Shown here: piece after piece, positions 60,396 through 60,556 of the stretch | Layout: each line of letters opens with the position of its first letter | Position numbering within the stretch: the first letter of the stretch is position 1 | From: Burkholderiales bacterium | GTDB taxonomy: Bacteria > Pseudomonadota > Gammaproteobacteria > Burkholderiales > SG8-39 | Length of the DNA stretch: 60,556 nt | Assembly: GCA_023383795.1 (NCBI GenBank) | Contig: JAHDYJ010000015.1 | Coordinates: 1-60,556, forward strand | Direction: 5' to 3' | Notes under the pieces: model-generated | Told to the model about the DNA's origin: nothing | Seen by the model: only the letters and a program-made list of their open reading frames with translations | The model's database searches: none | Translations under genes and position numbers: made by a program

Positions 60396-60556
60396 ATGAG
60401 CCAGGAGCACGCCGAGCGCGCGCGCAAGACGGCCGAGGCGATCTATCGCACCGAGTCGCGCCGCGTGTTCGCGACGCTGGTGCGCCTGCTCGGCGACTTC
60501 GACGTCGCCGAGGAGGCGCTGCACGACGCCTTCCGCGCCGCGCTCGAGCAGTGGCC
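60396..60556 (+). CDS. ECF RNA polymerase sigma factor, N-terminal part (truncated by window)
   Basis: The first 53 residues, from ATG at 60396, match the start of large DUF6596-type ECF sigma factors: AIYRTESRRVFATLVRLLGDFDVAEEALHDAF is the sigma-2 helix pattern. The rest lies outside the window. Such sigmas often sit beside YCII-domain genes. Confidence 0.75.
   Translation, partial: MSQEHAERARKTAEAIYRTESRRVFATLVRLLGDFDVAEEALHDAFRAALEQW

Overview
The window is GC-rich DNA with densely packed genes, mostly GTG/ATG starts and many 4-nt stop/start overlaps. The content suggests a betaproteobacterium or close relative, at moderate confidence: a proteobacterial-type gshA, a DUF3563 protein, TAXI and NMT1-type solute-binding proteins, a two-component Rieske oxygenase, an XdhC-family protein and a UPF0261/PEP-hydrolase-like pair. 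I saw no rRNA, tRNA or CRISPR array. The window cuts genes at both ends.

Region 1 (about 0.05-17.1 kb) is a defence island, almost all on the minus strand. In transcription order it holds a NERD-nuclease/UvrD-type helicase, a protein with a C-terminal nucleoside-deoxyribosyltransferase/TIR-like domain, and a tight operon of SNF2-type helicase with a DUF3883 tail, a small candidate PD-(D/E)XK nuclease and a DUF1156 DNA methylase. Next comes a four-domain protein (HTH, GHKL ATPase, STAS-like DUF4325, MntA nucleotidyltransferase), then HepT and a DUF499 ATPase with an N-terminal HEPN domain. The likely logic is a methylation-based modification/restriction core (methylase, ATPase, helicase, nuclease). 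An MntA-HepT toxin-antitoxin pair is wired into it, with the antitoxin fused to a switch-type regulator. A 10-bp perfect inverted repeat lies over the predicted promoter of the fusion gene. A truncated RelE-type toxin with an intact antidote gene follows.

Region 2 (17.2-25.6 kb) is an RHS polymorphic-toxin locus. It has a 1,698-residue secreted RHS protein with a Cys/His nuclease-like tip, its coupled Imm33-type immunity gene, and a bank of orphan immunity genes (ComJ, Imm26). An IS3-family element with a 3-bp target duplication splits the bank.

Region 3 (25.9-31.5 kb) mixes vapBC with an operator palindrome, decayed PIN-toxin/AbrB modules, a lipoprotein, a helix-hairpin-helix protein resembling the N-terminus of DNA polymerase X, and an AAA_14/DUF4143 ATPase. 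The ATPase is preceded by a tandem double palindrome that recurs, orphaned, 3.2 kb away.

Region 4 (31.6-53.5 kb) is mostly chromosomal housekeeping and metabolism: the UPF0261/TIM-barrel pair, pyrophosphatase, a TTHB210-like secreted protein, MenD-, acetoacetate-decarboxylase- and MaoC-type enzymes, a split permease, a membrane patatin, GNAT, DUF3563, gshA, a zinc-ribbon membrane protein, a TAXI binding protein, SRPBCC, an amidase, and an M48 protease flanked by two lipoproteins. Two nearly identical, inverted copies of a roughly 165-bp hairpin-rich MITE-like repeat lie about 18 kb apart (35.7 and 53.6 kb).

Region 5 (53.8-60.5 kb) encodes Rieske dioxygenase subunits and an ABC importer whose ATPase gene is convergent with its binding-protein and permease genes and preceded by a glyoxalase-fold remnant. 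An XdhC-family gene and the start of an ECF sigma factor end the window.
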